DNA of 64,000 nucleotides from a bacterium D16-76 (GTDB lineage: Bacteria; Bacillota; Clostridia; Oscillospirales; Acutalibacteraceae). The stretch covers positions 59,839 to 123,838 of the forward strand of contig QZEE01000009.1 of the NCBI GenBank assembly GCA_009917445.1, written 5' to 3'. The notes under the pieces are model-generated. The model was not told the origin of the DNA and ran no database searches. It saw only the letters and a list, made by a program, of their open reading frames with translations. This document shows, in pieces, positions 51,307-59,140 of this stretch; positions within the stretch are counted from its first letter, which is position 1, and each line of letters opens with the position of its first letter. A program made the position numbers and the translations under genes.

Positions 51307-52926
51307 TTATTCGTTTAACCAGATGTACGCCCGGCCCTGTATCTTCTCCGCAGCCTGCTCTGGGGTGGTCAGCTCGTTTATGTAGAATTCATCCAGGTAG
51401 TCCTGCAGGTCAATGTTATATTTGCCCAGGTCCACCGGGTCATTGGTGAGCAGCTCGTCCATATAGGCCTCCATGTCCGCGCCGTCCACCGGGTCAAAAT
51501 GGAGGTGCTCTAGGCCTGCGGCGCCTAAACGGCTAAGGTCTTCCGGCGCGTCCTCCATGATTTTCCGATAATTGGAACGGGTGACGGGTATGCCGCTGTG
51601 GGTGTAATAGTGCTGGCCGGTATAGCCGAAATGGTCAAAGGTAATGTCCTCCCGCCGGGACAGGCAGTATTTTATGAACTCCCAGGCCAGCTCTTTGTTT
51701 TTCAGGCTTTGGGGCATGACAAAGGTCTCGTCCACGCAGGTGATGCCCAGCCGGCCGTCGGAGCTGGTGAGGAAATAAGGCCCGGCCACGTATTGGAACG
51801 AGCGCTGGCGGGACTCTGCCAGCTCATAAGGGGCCAAGGGTTCGATTCGGCCGCACAGGGCGGGGCGGGCTTTTAATAGGATGTTTTTGTCGGCCGGGTA
51901 GCCTGCCTGGGCCATGACCTCGGCGTGCGGGGATATTTCCCCTGTGGCCCGGTAGGAGAGCGCGGCTTCCAGCGTGGAACCGAACCCGTAGTTTATCTCT
52001 TTTTCCGGGTCCAGGTCCGGGTCTTCATGGGCCGCGTCCCGGCTCTGCGCCAGGAAGCTTACAAACTCCGGGGAATCAAAAGCGGCCCGACGGTTTTCCA
52101 GGTCGATATAGGCGGGGCGTTCCAGGGGGAAAAGGGAGGCTTTGGGGGAACAGGCAAACAGCAGGTTCAGGTCTGGATGCTGGGGGCGCAGCTGGCCGTA
52201 CCAGTCCAAAATTTGAACCGCGTTTGTGAGGGTGACGCTGTCCGGGTCTACGTTGATTTCCCCCAGCAGGGCCCGGTTACAGTATACACCGGTCAAATTA
52301 AAGCTGTAGGGCATCACGGGCCGCCGGCCTTCTACCAGAAAGGCGTCCAGTACAGGCATGAAGTAATCTTCCTCCCGGATGTCCGGGTCGTTCTGCCAGA
52401 ACTCTTGGAAATCGGCCAGGGCGCCGTTTTTGGACAGGGATGTGTAATCCAGGTCCTGGGTAACGCCGTAAAGCAGGCAGTCGGCCTCCCCGGCGGCGAT
52501 CTCTACCCTTAACCGGGTGTAATAGTCCTGCCGGGTGTCCTGCCTCTCCTGCTTGGTCTCCTCTTGGCCGAACCGGTCGCCAAACTCGCAGGAAATGGCC
52601 ACGTTGGGGTGCAGCTCCATAAACTCTTTGGCCAGCCACGTTACCGCCGGGGTGTAGCCATACATGTTGTAAGACCGGATGGCAAGGGTGCCGCTGAGGT
52701 TGTCCCCCGGCACTGGGGTGGTGAGGTCATCCTCGTCGGGCTTGGGCGGGCCTATGTAATTGGGGGCGTCGTAGTCCACCTCTAACTCGCTGGGCAGGGC
52801 CGAGGCTTCGGCCTGGTTGGCGCTGACCAGGGCGTCGTATTTTTTGTCCTTCTCCGTCTGGCAGGCAGGAAAGCTGATAAGCAAGCACAAGGCCAGGCAT
52901 AGGGCTAAGGCTTTCTGCATTTTCAT
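51307..52926 (-). CDS. Extracellular solute-binding lipoprotein (orphan)
   Basis: A 539-residue family 1-like solute-binding protein. The signal peptide ends in SFPAC, so Cys22 is the likely lipidation site, although the residue at -3 (Phe) is unusual. The mature protein shows the cluster B pattern: VTWLAKEFMELHPNV near residue 97, GITCVDETFVMPQSLKNKELAWEFIKY near 405. No permease or ATPase gene lies on either side, so the cognate transporter is elsewhere, or it acts as a sensor lectin. The C-terminal ~60 residues (Asp/Glu-rich, ending LNE) extend beyond the common fold. The promoter is strong, with a hairpin in the leader. Confidence 0.82.
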   Translation of the reverse strand: MKMQKALALCLALCLLISFPACQTEKDKKYDALVSANQAEASALPSELEVDYDAPNYIGPPKPDEDDLTTPVPGDNLSGTLAIRSYNMYGYTPAVTWLAKEFMELHPNVAISCEFGDRFGQEETKQERQDTRQDYYTRLRVEIAAGEADCLLYGVTQDLDYTSLSKNGALADFQEFWQNDPDIREEDYFMPVLDAFLVEGRRPVMPYSFNLTGVYCNRALLGEINVDPDSVTLTNAVQILDWYGQLRPQHPDLNLLFACSPKASLFPLERPAYIDLENRRAAFDSPEFVSFLAQSRDAAHEDPDLDPEKEINYGFGSTLEAALSYRATGEISPHAEVMAQAGYPADKNILLKARPALCGRIEPLAPYELAESRQRSFQYVAGPYFLTSSDGRLGITCVDETFVMPQSLKNKELAWEFIKYCLSRREDITFDHFGYTGQHYYTHSGIPVTRSNYRKIMEDAPEDLSRLGAAGLEHLHFDPVDGADMEAYMDELLTNDPVDLGKYNIDLQDYLDEFYINELTTPEQAAEKIQGRAYIWLNE

Positions 52927-52947
52927 GGTTTTTGGCCCCTTTCGTGC

Positions 52948-52972
52948 AAATCGCCCAAGGGAAAAGCGATTT
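52948..52972 (-). promoter_or_regulatory. Leader hairpin just upstream of the solute-binding protein ribosome site
   Basis: AAATCGC / GCGATTT inverted repeat in the 5' leader, about 10 bases before the GAAAGGGG ribosome site. It may be an operator or RNA structure. Confidence 0.4.
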
Positions 52973-52985
52973 GTTTATGGTTTCT

Positions 52986-53014
52986 ATTATAATGCACAGT
53001 ATAGGAAAAGTCAA
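52986..53014 (-). promoter_or_regulatory. Strong sigma-A promoter of the solute-binding protein gene
   Basis: TTGACT (53009-53014), 17 bases, TATAAT (52986-52991) on the minus strand. Confidence 0.85.
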
Positions 53015-53091
53015 CGGCAGGGCCCATGGGCGCGCAAAAGAAAAATATTTCAAAATCTTCCCAATTTACACTGGTATTTTTGGGATTTCTT

Positions 53092-53100
53092 TGGTATAAT
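53092..53100 (+). promoter_or_regulatory. Extended -10 promoter of ppdK
   Basis: TGGTATAAT (TG motif plus TATAAT at 53095-53100) without a clear -35. The leader to the gene is about 105 bases. Confidence 0.6.
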
Positions 53101-53208
53101 TCTGGTAGCAGCCCGTTGGACAGGCTTTTTTGCCCTGCCCGGACGGTTAGCTTTGCTGTCACCCGGAGGTTTACGTCCGGTTGAACATTATTTTGGAGGT
53201 TGATACCA

Positions 53209-55839
53209 ATGAGCCACAAGTATGTGTATCTGTTCAGCGAAGGCGACGGCTCCATGAGGGAGCTCCTTGGCGGCAAGGGCGCAAACCTGGCGGAAATGAC
53301 TAAGCTGGGCCTGCCTGTGCCCCAGGGCTTCACCATCAGCACCGAAGCCTGCACCCAGTATTATGAGGACGGCCGCAGCATTAACGACGGCATCCAGGCC
53401 GAGATCATGGAGTACGTAGGCAAAATGGAAGAAATCACCGGCAAGAAGTTCGGCGACAAGGAGAACCCTCTCCTGGTTTCCGTGCGTTCCGGCGCCCGGG
53501 CCTCTATGCCCGGCATGATGGACACTATCCTGAACCTGGGCATCAACGAGGAAGTTGTGGAGTACATGGCCAAGGCTTCCGGCAACCCCCGGTGGGCTTA
53601 TGACTGCTACCGCCGTTTCATCCAGATGTATTCCGACGTGGTTATGGAAGTGGGCAAGAAGTACTTCGAAGAGCTCATCGACGAGATGAAGGAAAAGAAG
53701 GGCGTCACCCAGGATACCGAGCTGACCGCCGAGGACCTGAAGGAGCTGGCCGAGCAGTTTAAGGCTGAGTATAAGGCCAAGATTGGCTCTGACTTCCCCA
53801 CCGACCCCAAGGAACAGCTGATGGGCGCTGTAAAGGCCGTGTTCCGTTCCTGGGACAACCCCCGCGCCAACTACTACCGTATGCAGAACGAGATCCCCTA
53901 TTCCTGGGGCACCGCTGTAAACGTACAGATGATGGCCTTTGGCAACATGGGCGACGACTGCGGCACTGGCGTGGCCTTTACCCGTGACCCCGCTACCGGC
54001 GAGAAGAAGCTTATGGGCGAGTTCCTCACCAATGCCCAGGGCGAAGACGTGGTGGCCGGCGTGCGTACCCCCATGCCCATTGCCCAAATGGAGGAGAAGT
54101 TCCCCGCTGCTTTCAAGCAGTTCCAGGAGGTTTGCAAGACCCTGGAGGACCACTACCATGACATGCAGGACATGGAGTTTACCGTAGAGCACGAGAAGCT
54201 GTTTATGCTGCAGACCCGCAACGGCAAGCGCACCGCCGCTGCCGCTATCAAGATTGCCTGCGACCTGATCGACGAAGGCATGAAGACCGAGGAAGAGGCC
54301 CTGCTGATGCTGGAAGCCAAGCAGCTGGACGCTTTGCTGCATCCCCAGTTTGACGCTGCCGCTTTGAAGGCCGCTACCCCTGTGGCTTCCGCTTTGGCCG
54401 CCTCCCCTGGCGCTGCCTGCGGCAAGATCGTCTTTACCGCTGAGGACGCTGTAGAGCAGGGCAAGGCCGGCGAGAAGGTTGTGCTGGTGCGTTTGGAGAC
54501 TTCCCCCGAGGATATCGAGGGCATGCACTACTCCCAGGGCATCCTCACCGTGCGTGGCGGCATGACCAGCCACGCGGCTGTTGTGGCCCGCGGCATGGGC
54601 ACCTGCTGTGTATCTGGCTGCGGCGCCATTAAGATGGACGAAGCCAACAAGAAGTTCGAGCTTAACGGCCGCACCTATGTAGAGGGCGACTATATCTCCC
54701 TGGACGGCACCACCGGCAACATCTACGGCGAAGCCATCCCCACTGTGCCCGCTTCCACCGAGGGCGGCTACTTTGGCCGTATTATGGAGCTCTCTGACAA
54801 GTACCGCACCCTGCAGGTGCGCACCAACGCCGACACCCCCGCCGACGCCAAGCAGGCTGTGGCCTTTGGCGCCGAGGGTATTGGTCTGTGCCGTACCGAG
54901 CACATGTTCTTTGACCCGGACCGCATTGCCGCTATCCGCGAGATGATCTGCTCGGACACCGTAGAGCAGCGCAAGGCTGCCTTGGCTAAGCTGGAGCCCA
55001 TGCAGCAGGGCGACTTCGAGAAGCTGTACGAGGCTCTCGAGGGCAAGCACGTGAACATCCGCTTCCTAGATCCCCCGCTGCACGAGTTCGTCCCCACCGA
55101 CGAGAAGGACATCGAGCTGCTGGCTAAGGCCCAGGGCAAGAGCGTAGAGGATATTAAGGCCATCATTTCCGGCCTGCACGAGTTCAACCCCATGATGGGC
55201 CACCGCGGCTGCCGTCTGGCTGTCACCTATCCCGAAATCGCCGAGATGCAGACCGAGGCTGTGATCAAGGCTGCTATCAACGTGAACAAGTCCCATCCCG
55301 ATTGGAACGTGGTGCCTGAGATTATGATCCCGCTGGTAGGCGAGGTCAAGGAGCTCAAGTTCGTGAAGAAGACCGTAGTGGACACCGCCGACAAGATCAT
55401 CGCCGAGGCTGGCGTTGACATGAAGTACAAGGTGGGCACCATGATCGAGATCCCCCGTGCAGCGCTGACTGCCGACAAGATCGCCGAGGAAGCCGAGTTC
55501 TTCAGCTTCGGCACCAACGACCTGACCCAGATGACCTTCGGCTTCAGCCGTGACGACGCGGGCAAGTTCCTGACCTCTTACTATGAGAACAAGATTTACG
55601 AGAACGACCCGTTCGCCCGTCTGGACCAGGAGGGCGTGGGCCAGCTGGTGAAGATTGCTGCCGAGAAGGGCAAGTCTGTGCGCAAGGATATCATCCTGGG
55701 CATCTGCGGCGAGCACGGCGGCGACCCCACCACCATCGAGTTCTGCCACAATGTGGGCTTGACCTACGTTTCCTGCTCGCCTTACCGTGTGCCGATTGCC
55801 CGTTTGGCGGCTGCACAGGCGGCTATCAAAAGTAGGTAG
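53209..55839 (+). CDS. ppdK: Pyruvate, phosphate dikinase
   Basis: An 876-residue enzyme interconverting pyruvate + ATP + phosphate and PEP + AMP + pyrophosphate, central to clostridial PEP metabolism. Order: N-terminal ATP-grasp (1-340; GGKGANLAEM near 23), the swivelling phosphohistidine domain with the catalytic His at residue 455 in GGMTSHAAVVARG, and the C-terminal PEP barrel with Cys833 in ICGEHGGDP. The positions nearly coincide with the Clostridium symbiosum enzyme. The start is ATG 53209 behind TTGGAGGTTGATACCA; a TTG three codons earlier is inside the spacing. Codon use is highly biased (CTG, AAG, GCC), suggesting high expression. Confidence 0.97.
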   Translation: MSHKYVYLFSEGDGSMRELLGGKGANLAEMTKLGLPVPQGFTISTEACTQYYEDGRSINDGIQAEIMEYVGKMEEITGKKFGDKENPLLVSVRSGARASMPGMMDTILNLGINEEVVEYMAKASGNPRWAYDCYRRFIQMYSDVVMEVGKKYFEELIDEMKEKKGVTQDTELTAEDLKELAEQFKAEYKAKIGSDFPTDPKEQLMGAVKAVFRSWDNPRANYYRMQNEIPYSWGTAVNVQMMAFGNMGDDCGTGVAFTRDPATGEKKLMGEFLTNAQGEDVVAGVRTPMPIAQMEEKFPAAFKQFQEVCKTLEDHYHDMQDMEFTVEHEKLFMLQTRNGKRTAAAAIKIACDLIDEGMKTEEEALLMLEAKQLDALLHPQFDAAALKAATPVASALAASPGAACGKIVFTAEDAVEQGKAGEKVVLVRLETSPEDIEGMHYSQGILTVRGGMTSHAAVVARGMGTCCVSGCGAIKMDEANKKFELNGRTYVEGDYISLDGTTGNIYGEAIPTVPASTEGGYFGRIMELSDKYRTLQVRTNADTPADAKQAVAFGAEGIGLCRTEHMFFDPDRIAAIREMICSDTVEQRKAALAKLEPMQQGDFEKLYEALEGKHVNIRFLDPPLHEFVPTDEKDIELLAKAQGKSVEDIKAIISGLHEFNPMMGHRGCRLAVTYPEIAEMQTEAVIKAAINVNKSHPDWNVVPEIMIPLVGEVKELKFVKKTVVDTADKIIAEAGVDMKYKVGTMIEIPRAALTADKIAEEAEFFSFGTNDLTQMTFGFSRDDAGKFLTSYYENKIYENDPFARLDQEGVGQLVKIAAEKGKSVRKDIILGICGEHGGDPTTIEFCHNVGLTYVSCSPYRVPIARLAAAQAAIKSR

Positions 55840-55982
55840 GAGTTCTCTTTCCTTGGAATTACCGCTATCTTTCGAGCAGGCGGCAGCTTACCGAAAGGCT
55901 AACGGACAGTATGTAAGGAAAAATCAATGGAGAGAAACTACCGTAACGGTATATATCGACCTTGATTAAGAACTGAATTAGG

Positions 55983-56022
55983 ATAAGCGTATCATTAGAA
56001 ATAGTGGTACGCTTATTTTTTT
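55983..56022 (+). terminator. Terminator after the remnant frame
   Basis: ATAAGCGTA / TACGCTTAT stem followed by TTTTTTT on the plus strand. Confidence 0.8.
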
Positions 56023-56214
56023 CACTCGTTTGCATCTTTGAATATCAAGCCGTCTTTAATTATAATGAAGCCAAGAAAGGACGGTGGACGGTATGAGAGA
56101 AAAGAAAACTCACATACGCAATACCTCCTTCTTGGTTTTCTGGCATGAAAAAAGGGCTTGACCTCTCTTGTCAAGCCCCGGTAGTTGGGTTGCCTCCTTT
56201 CCCTGCGCCCATGA

Positions 56215-56248
56215 AAAAACCGCCCTTCGTTGTGAAAGAGCGGTTTTT
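56215..56248. terminator. Bidirectional terminator-like hairpin
   Basis: AAAAACCGC / GCGGTTTTT stem with T/A-runs at both ends. It isolates the two-component module from upstream. Confidence 0.65.
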
Positions 56249-56406
56249 CAGTAGGTTGGCAGTCCATTATTTTGCTTTTTTATATGTATCCCTTTGTACA
56301 CTGTTGCAAGGAAAACCGCATTGACAGTGTACTACATATCAATCGGGTATGGCTTATACCCAAAGAAGCGAAAAAGCCTGCTGACAGGCGAAGAAAAACG
56401 GAAAAT

Positions 56407-56438
56407 CTAACTAAAAACTAACTAAGCCTTAGTATAAT
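56407..56438 (+). promoter_or_regulatory. Direct repeats and -10 box upstream of the response regulator
   Basis: Two CTAAC half-sites with an 11-base period (56407 and 56418), followed by TATAAT at 56433-56438. The same arrangement recurs at 58558-58573. It is a probable binding site for the encoded OmpR-type regulator. Confidence 0.55.
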
Positions 56439-56457
56439 CAGATTGGAGGTTTAAGAT

Positions 56458-57132
56458 ATGGCAAAGACAATACTGATTATTGAAGATGAAATCGCAATAC
56501 AAAACATCTTAGCCGAGCCACTTAGGGCATGCGGCTATGAAGTTGTGACTGCATCGGATGGTCTGGAGGGTATCAATGCTTTTCACTCCCACCATATAGA
56601 CCTTATCCTTTTAGATATTATGCTGCCGAAAATCAATGGATATGCTGTTTGTGAAATGATACGACAAGAAGCCCAGACCCCTATTATCCTTTTGACTGCC
56701 CTTGACACAGAGGACGACCAGATAAAAGGATTTGATTTGTTGGCAGATGACTATATCACGAAGCCGTTTTCGATTAAATTGGTGCTAAAGCGTGTAGAAG
56801 CACTGTTTAGAAGAACAGAAACAGCGGATATGGATATAGATACCCTTCGATACAAGGAACTTCAGATAAGTGCAAAGCAAAGGCAGGTCCTTGTATCGGG
56901 TGCAAAGGTCATTCTCACGCAATCCGAGTTTGATATTTTACTGTTGTTCCTTAAAAATCAAGGGCGAGTATTCACAAGAGATGAACTGCTTAACCTTGTG
57001 TGGGGATATGAATTTATCGGCGAGGAAAAAAGCGTCAATTTCCACATTATGAATTTGAGAAAAAAGTTAGGCGTGGATTATATAGAAACTGTCAGAGGGG
57101 TGGGGTACAAAATTGCAAAAGAAAATCAGTAA
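56458..57132 (+). CDS. OmpR/PhoB-family response regulator
   Basis: A 224-residue regulator. The receiver domain (1-118) has an acidic pair near 10-11, phospho-acceptor Asp53 in LLDIMLP and Lys103 in TKPFS. The C-terminal winged helix (about 128-222) shows LTQSEFDILLLFLKNQGRVFTRDEL and the terminal VRGVGYKI. It resembles regulators paired with FtsX/MacB-type peptide-antibiotic ABC transporters (VanR/BceR-like context). Codon use is AT-rich, unlike the GC-rich genes on both sides, so it was transferred. It overlaps the kinase gene by 20 bases. The start follows TTGGAGGTTTAAGAT. Confidence 0.93.
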   Translation: MAKTILIIEDEIAIQNILAEPLRACGYEVVTASDGLEGINAFHSHHIDLILLDIMLPKINGYAVCEMIRQEAQTPIILLTALDTEDDQIKGFDLLADDYITKPFSIKLVLKRVEALFRRTETADMDIDTLRYKELQISAKQRQVLVSGAKVILTQSEFDILLLFLKNQGRVFTRDELLNLVWGYEFIGEEKSVNFHIMNLRKKLGVDYIETVRGVGYKIAKENQ

Positions 57133-58480
57133 CTCTCTAAGTACAAAAGTCTTCTTGTGGGTATTTGCCGCATTGGCTTTGTGCAGCGTTTTGATATACG
57201 GCATCGTCCTTGTATTTGTGCCGCAAAGCTATCAACTCACAGGCAGCAAACAGTTTGAAACCAATGCGGGAGCATTATTCTCTGTCCTGAAAAACAAAAG
57301 CTATGAGGAAGGGACGACGCTGATTACAAATTTCTGCATTGAGAACAACGCCGTGGCGATGTTAGGAAACGAAAAGGACAGCGTTACTTTCGGGGGCTTT
57401 GAAACTATTGGCGATGACCTGTCAACGGCACAGACCTATACAACTGATGTGACCTTTGCTGAAGATAAAGCAAGCTATACGCTTTCCGTTATCTCCCTTT
57501 CCAAAACGGCAAGCGAACTGTTCAGTCTGCTGCTCCGTTTTATTCCGTTGGTATTGACTGTTATTCTGCTTCTCTCTGCTCTCAGTGCTTTTATTTGCAG
57601 CCGAGTGATTGTTGCACCGATTGCAAAAATCAGTCAGATTTCCAAGCGGATGACAGAGCTTGATATGACTTGGAGGTGTGATACAGACAGGGGGGACGAA
57701 ATCGGCGTACTTTCTTCCAGTCTGAATACAATGGCGGCAAGGCTGCAAAGTACAATGGAAGAACTGGAAACGGCAAATCAGCAGCTAACCAAAGATGTTA
57801 AGAAATTTCAAAGGTTGGAGGAACAGCATAGGAATTTTTTTGCGGCTGTTTCCCACGAGCTGAAAACACCGTTGACTATTCTGAAAGGTCAGCTTGAGAA
57901 TACGATATTAGGTTTTGGAGATTACCAGAACCACGACAAATATCTGCCGCAGGCACTAAAATCCACCGAGGACATCGAATACTTAGTTAAAGAGATACTA
58001 TCTATTACCAAAATGGAAACAATGAACATCGGCAGCTCTTTGGAAACACTTTCTTTAGCTGATATGGTAAGTAAAGTAGTTACAGAGTTGCAGCCTTTGG
58101 CGACTGAAAAAGACATTGCTATTTTTCAGAATATCTCCGAAGATATAAGTGTGTCAGTCAACCGCAACCTGTTCGGTAAGGCGTTATCCAACATCATTGG
58201 CAACGCCATCCGTCACTCTAAAGCAGATGCTAAGGTTTATGCAGATTATGACACGGATACGCACATTTTGGTTGTAGAAAATACAGGCGTATTTTTAGGC
58301 GAGGATAATTTGGAAAATATGTTTACGCCGTTTTATAGGGCGGACAAATCCCGCAGCAAAGCCACAGGCGGAAGCGGTCTGGGTTTATACATTGTAAAGA
58401 CTATTCTTGACCTACACGGAATGGAATACAAAATTTCGAATACCGACAAGGGTGTTGCGTTCTATCTGAAATTAAATTAA
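57113..58480 (+). CDS. Sensor histidine kinase of the transferred two-component system
   Basis: A 455-residue kinase. TM1 is about 14-36, a sensor loop of ~100 residues follows, TM2 about 140-163, then HAMP, a HisKA domain with His248 in AAVSHELKTPLTILKGQ, and a HATPase with N-box IGNAIRHS and G-box GGSGLGLYIV. The start is a TTG at 57113 behind GAGGGGTGGGG, inside the regulator's last codons, so translation is coupled. It is AT-rich like its partner. It probably senses a cell-envelope or peptide signal to control the adjacent ABC permease, which is truncated here. Confidence 0.92.
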   Translation: MQKKISNSLSTKVFLWVFAALALCSVLIYGIVLVFVPQSYQLTGSKQFETNAGALFSVLKNKSYEEGTTLITNFCIENNAVAMLGNEKDSVTFGGFETIGDDLSTAQTYTTDVTFAEDKASYTLSVISLSKTASELFSLLLRFIPLVLTVILLLSALSAFICSRVIVAPIAKISQISKRMTELDMTWRCDTDRGDEIGVLSSSLNTMAARLQSTMEELETANQQLTKDVKKFQRLEEQHRNFFAAVSHELKTPLTILKGQLENTILGFGDYQNHDKYLPQALKSTEDIEYLVKEILSITKMETMNIGSSLETLSLADMVSKVVTELQPLATEKDIAIFQNISEDISVSVNRNLFGKALSNIIGNAIRHSKADAKVYADYDTDTHILVVENTGVFLGEDNLENMFTPFYRADKSRSKATGGSGLGLYIVKTILDLHGMEYKISNTDKGVAFYLKLN

Positions 58481-58557
58481 GCCATCTTCTAAAGGAGCCG
58501 TCAGTTATCTGGCGGCTTCCTTGCGTTTGGAAAAACGAACGAAACGCATATCAAATG

Positions 58558-58573
58558 CTAACCAAAAACTAAT
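58558..58573 (+). promoter_or_regulatory. Direct repeats upstream of the truncated permease
   Basis: CTAAC (58558) and CTAAT (58569), 11 bases apart, in the context CTAACCAAAAACTAATCAA. It is nearly the same as the element at 56407. Confidence 0.5.
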
Positions 58574-58616
58574 CAAAAAAAGATATGATTGTCAGCGGAA
58601 AGGAGATGAAGCCTAA

Positions 58617-58937
58617 ATGGATTGTAAAAAGCGGGCAGGCCTGTATCTGCTCCGTAAAAAAGGAAAAGCCATCAGTATCCTTCTGCTCATTATGGTCGTT
58701 TCGACCTTTCTTATTTCCTGTTTTTCGCTCCTTGCCGCATCCGAGAAGTTAGCGAGTGATATCCGAGAAGCTTTAGGCGCTGCCTTTTATCTAAGGGCAA
58801 GTACAGGCGTAGTATCAGACGAGAATGGCGAAATGACTGTTACGGAAAATCATATCCGTATTACTGACAATGAGATAAAGCGGATACAAAACTGCGGCAA
58901 TATTGCGTACTACAATCCTATGAATGACTCCTATTAG
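58617..58937 (+). pseudogene. Truncated FtsX/MacB-type ABC permease, N-terminal fragment
   Basis: 106 residues: a basic start (MDCKKRAGLYLLRKKGK), one membrane helix (about 18-41) and the first ~60 residues of a MacB-type periplasmic domain, ending abruptly at YYNPMNDSY. Intact relatives have four helices and 400 or more further residues, and an ATPase gene. The ribosome site (AAAGGAGATGAAGCCTAA) and upstream regulator repeats are intact, so the promoter end survives and the rest was lost where the conjugative-element core begins. The module was probably a peptide-antibiotic sensing and export cargo. Confidence 0.8.
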
Positions 58938-59014
58938 GAACACTGTAATATCAAGGCTTTTCGGAGCCTACACCCACAAAAAAATATTATTTGAGCTATC
59001 ACATTACGCAGAAA

Positions 59015-59047
59015 GCCGTCCGGCATGAAAAAACGGGCGGCTTTTTT
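59015..59047 (+). terminator. Terminator at the end of the AT-rich island
   Basis: GCCGTCC / GGGCGGC stem followed by TTTTTT. GC content rises sharply after it. Confidence 0.75.
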
Positions 59048-59140
59048 GCGTGGATAGCCGGGAGGGAGGCGAAAAAATAGTAACAAAGTTTTAGCGCAAG
59101 ATTTGTGCAACATTCACGAAATTGAAAAAGGAGGTAACGA

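Larger units (their letters stand above)
55840..56457. other. AT-rich boundary region between ppdK and the mobile island
   Basis: About 620 bases where GC content falls abruptly from the ppdK level. 55840-55969 continues the ppdK-side open frame with a plausible gene tail (LSFEQAAAYRKANGQYVRKN..., ending VYIDLD) I cannot assign; it looks like the 3' remnant of a mobile-element gene and is followed by a terminator (55983-56022). 56022-56267 has an 81-codon minus-strand frame without homology or ribosome site. Hairpins GGGCTTGAC/GTCAAGCCC (about 56152-56178) and 56215-56248 follow. Confidence 0.55.

Noticed and set aside
53188..55050. 620-codon minus-strand frame
   Set aside because: It is the mirror of the highly biased ppdK coding sequence. 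It is long only because the codons used rarely give stops in reverse.
55840..55969. Intact small gene after ppdK
   Set aside because: The frame has no start of its own and only opens through the ppdK reading region; it is treated as a remnant tail.
56022..56267. 81-codon minus-strand frame in the island boundary
   Set aside because: Basic, motif-free product crossing two hairpins; no ribosome site and no family resemblance.
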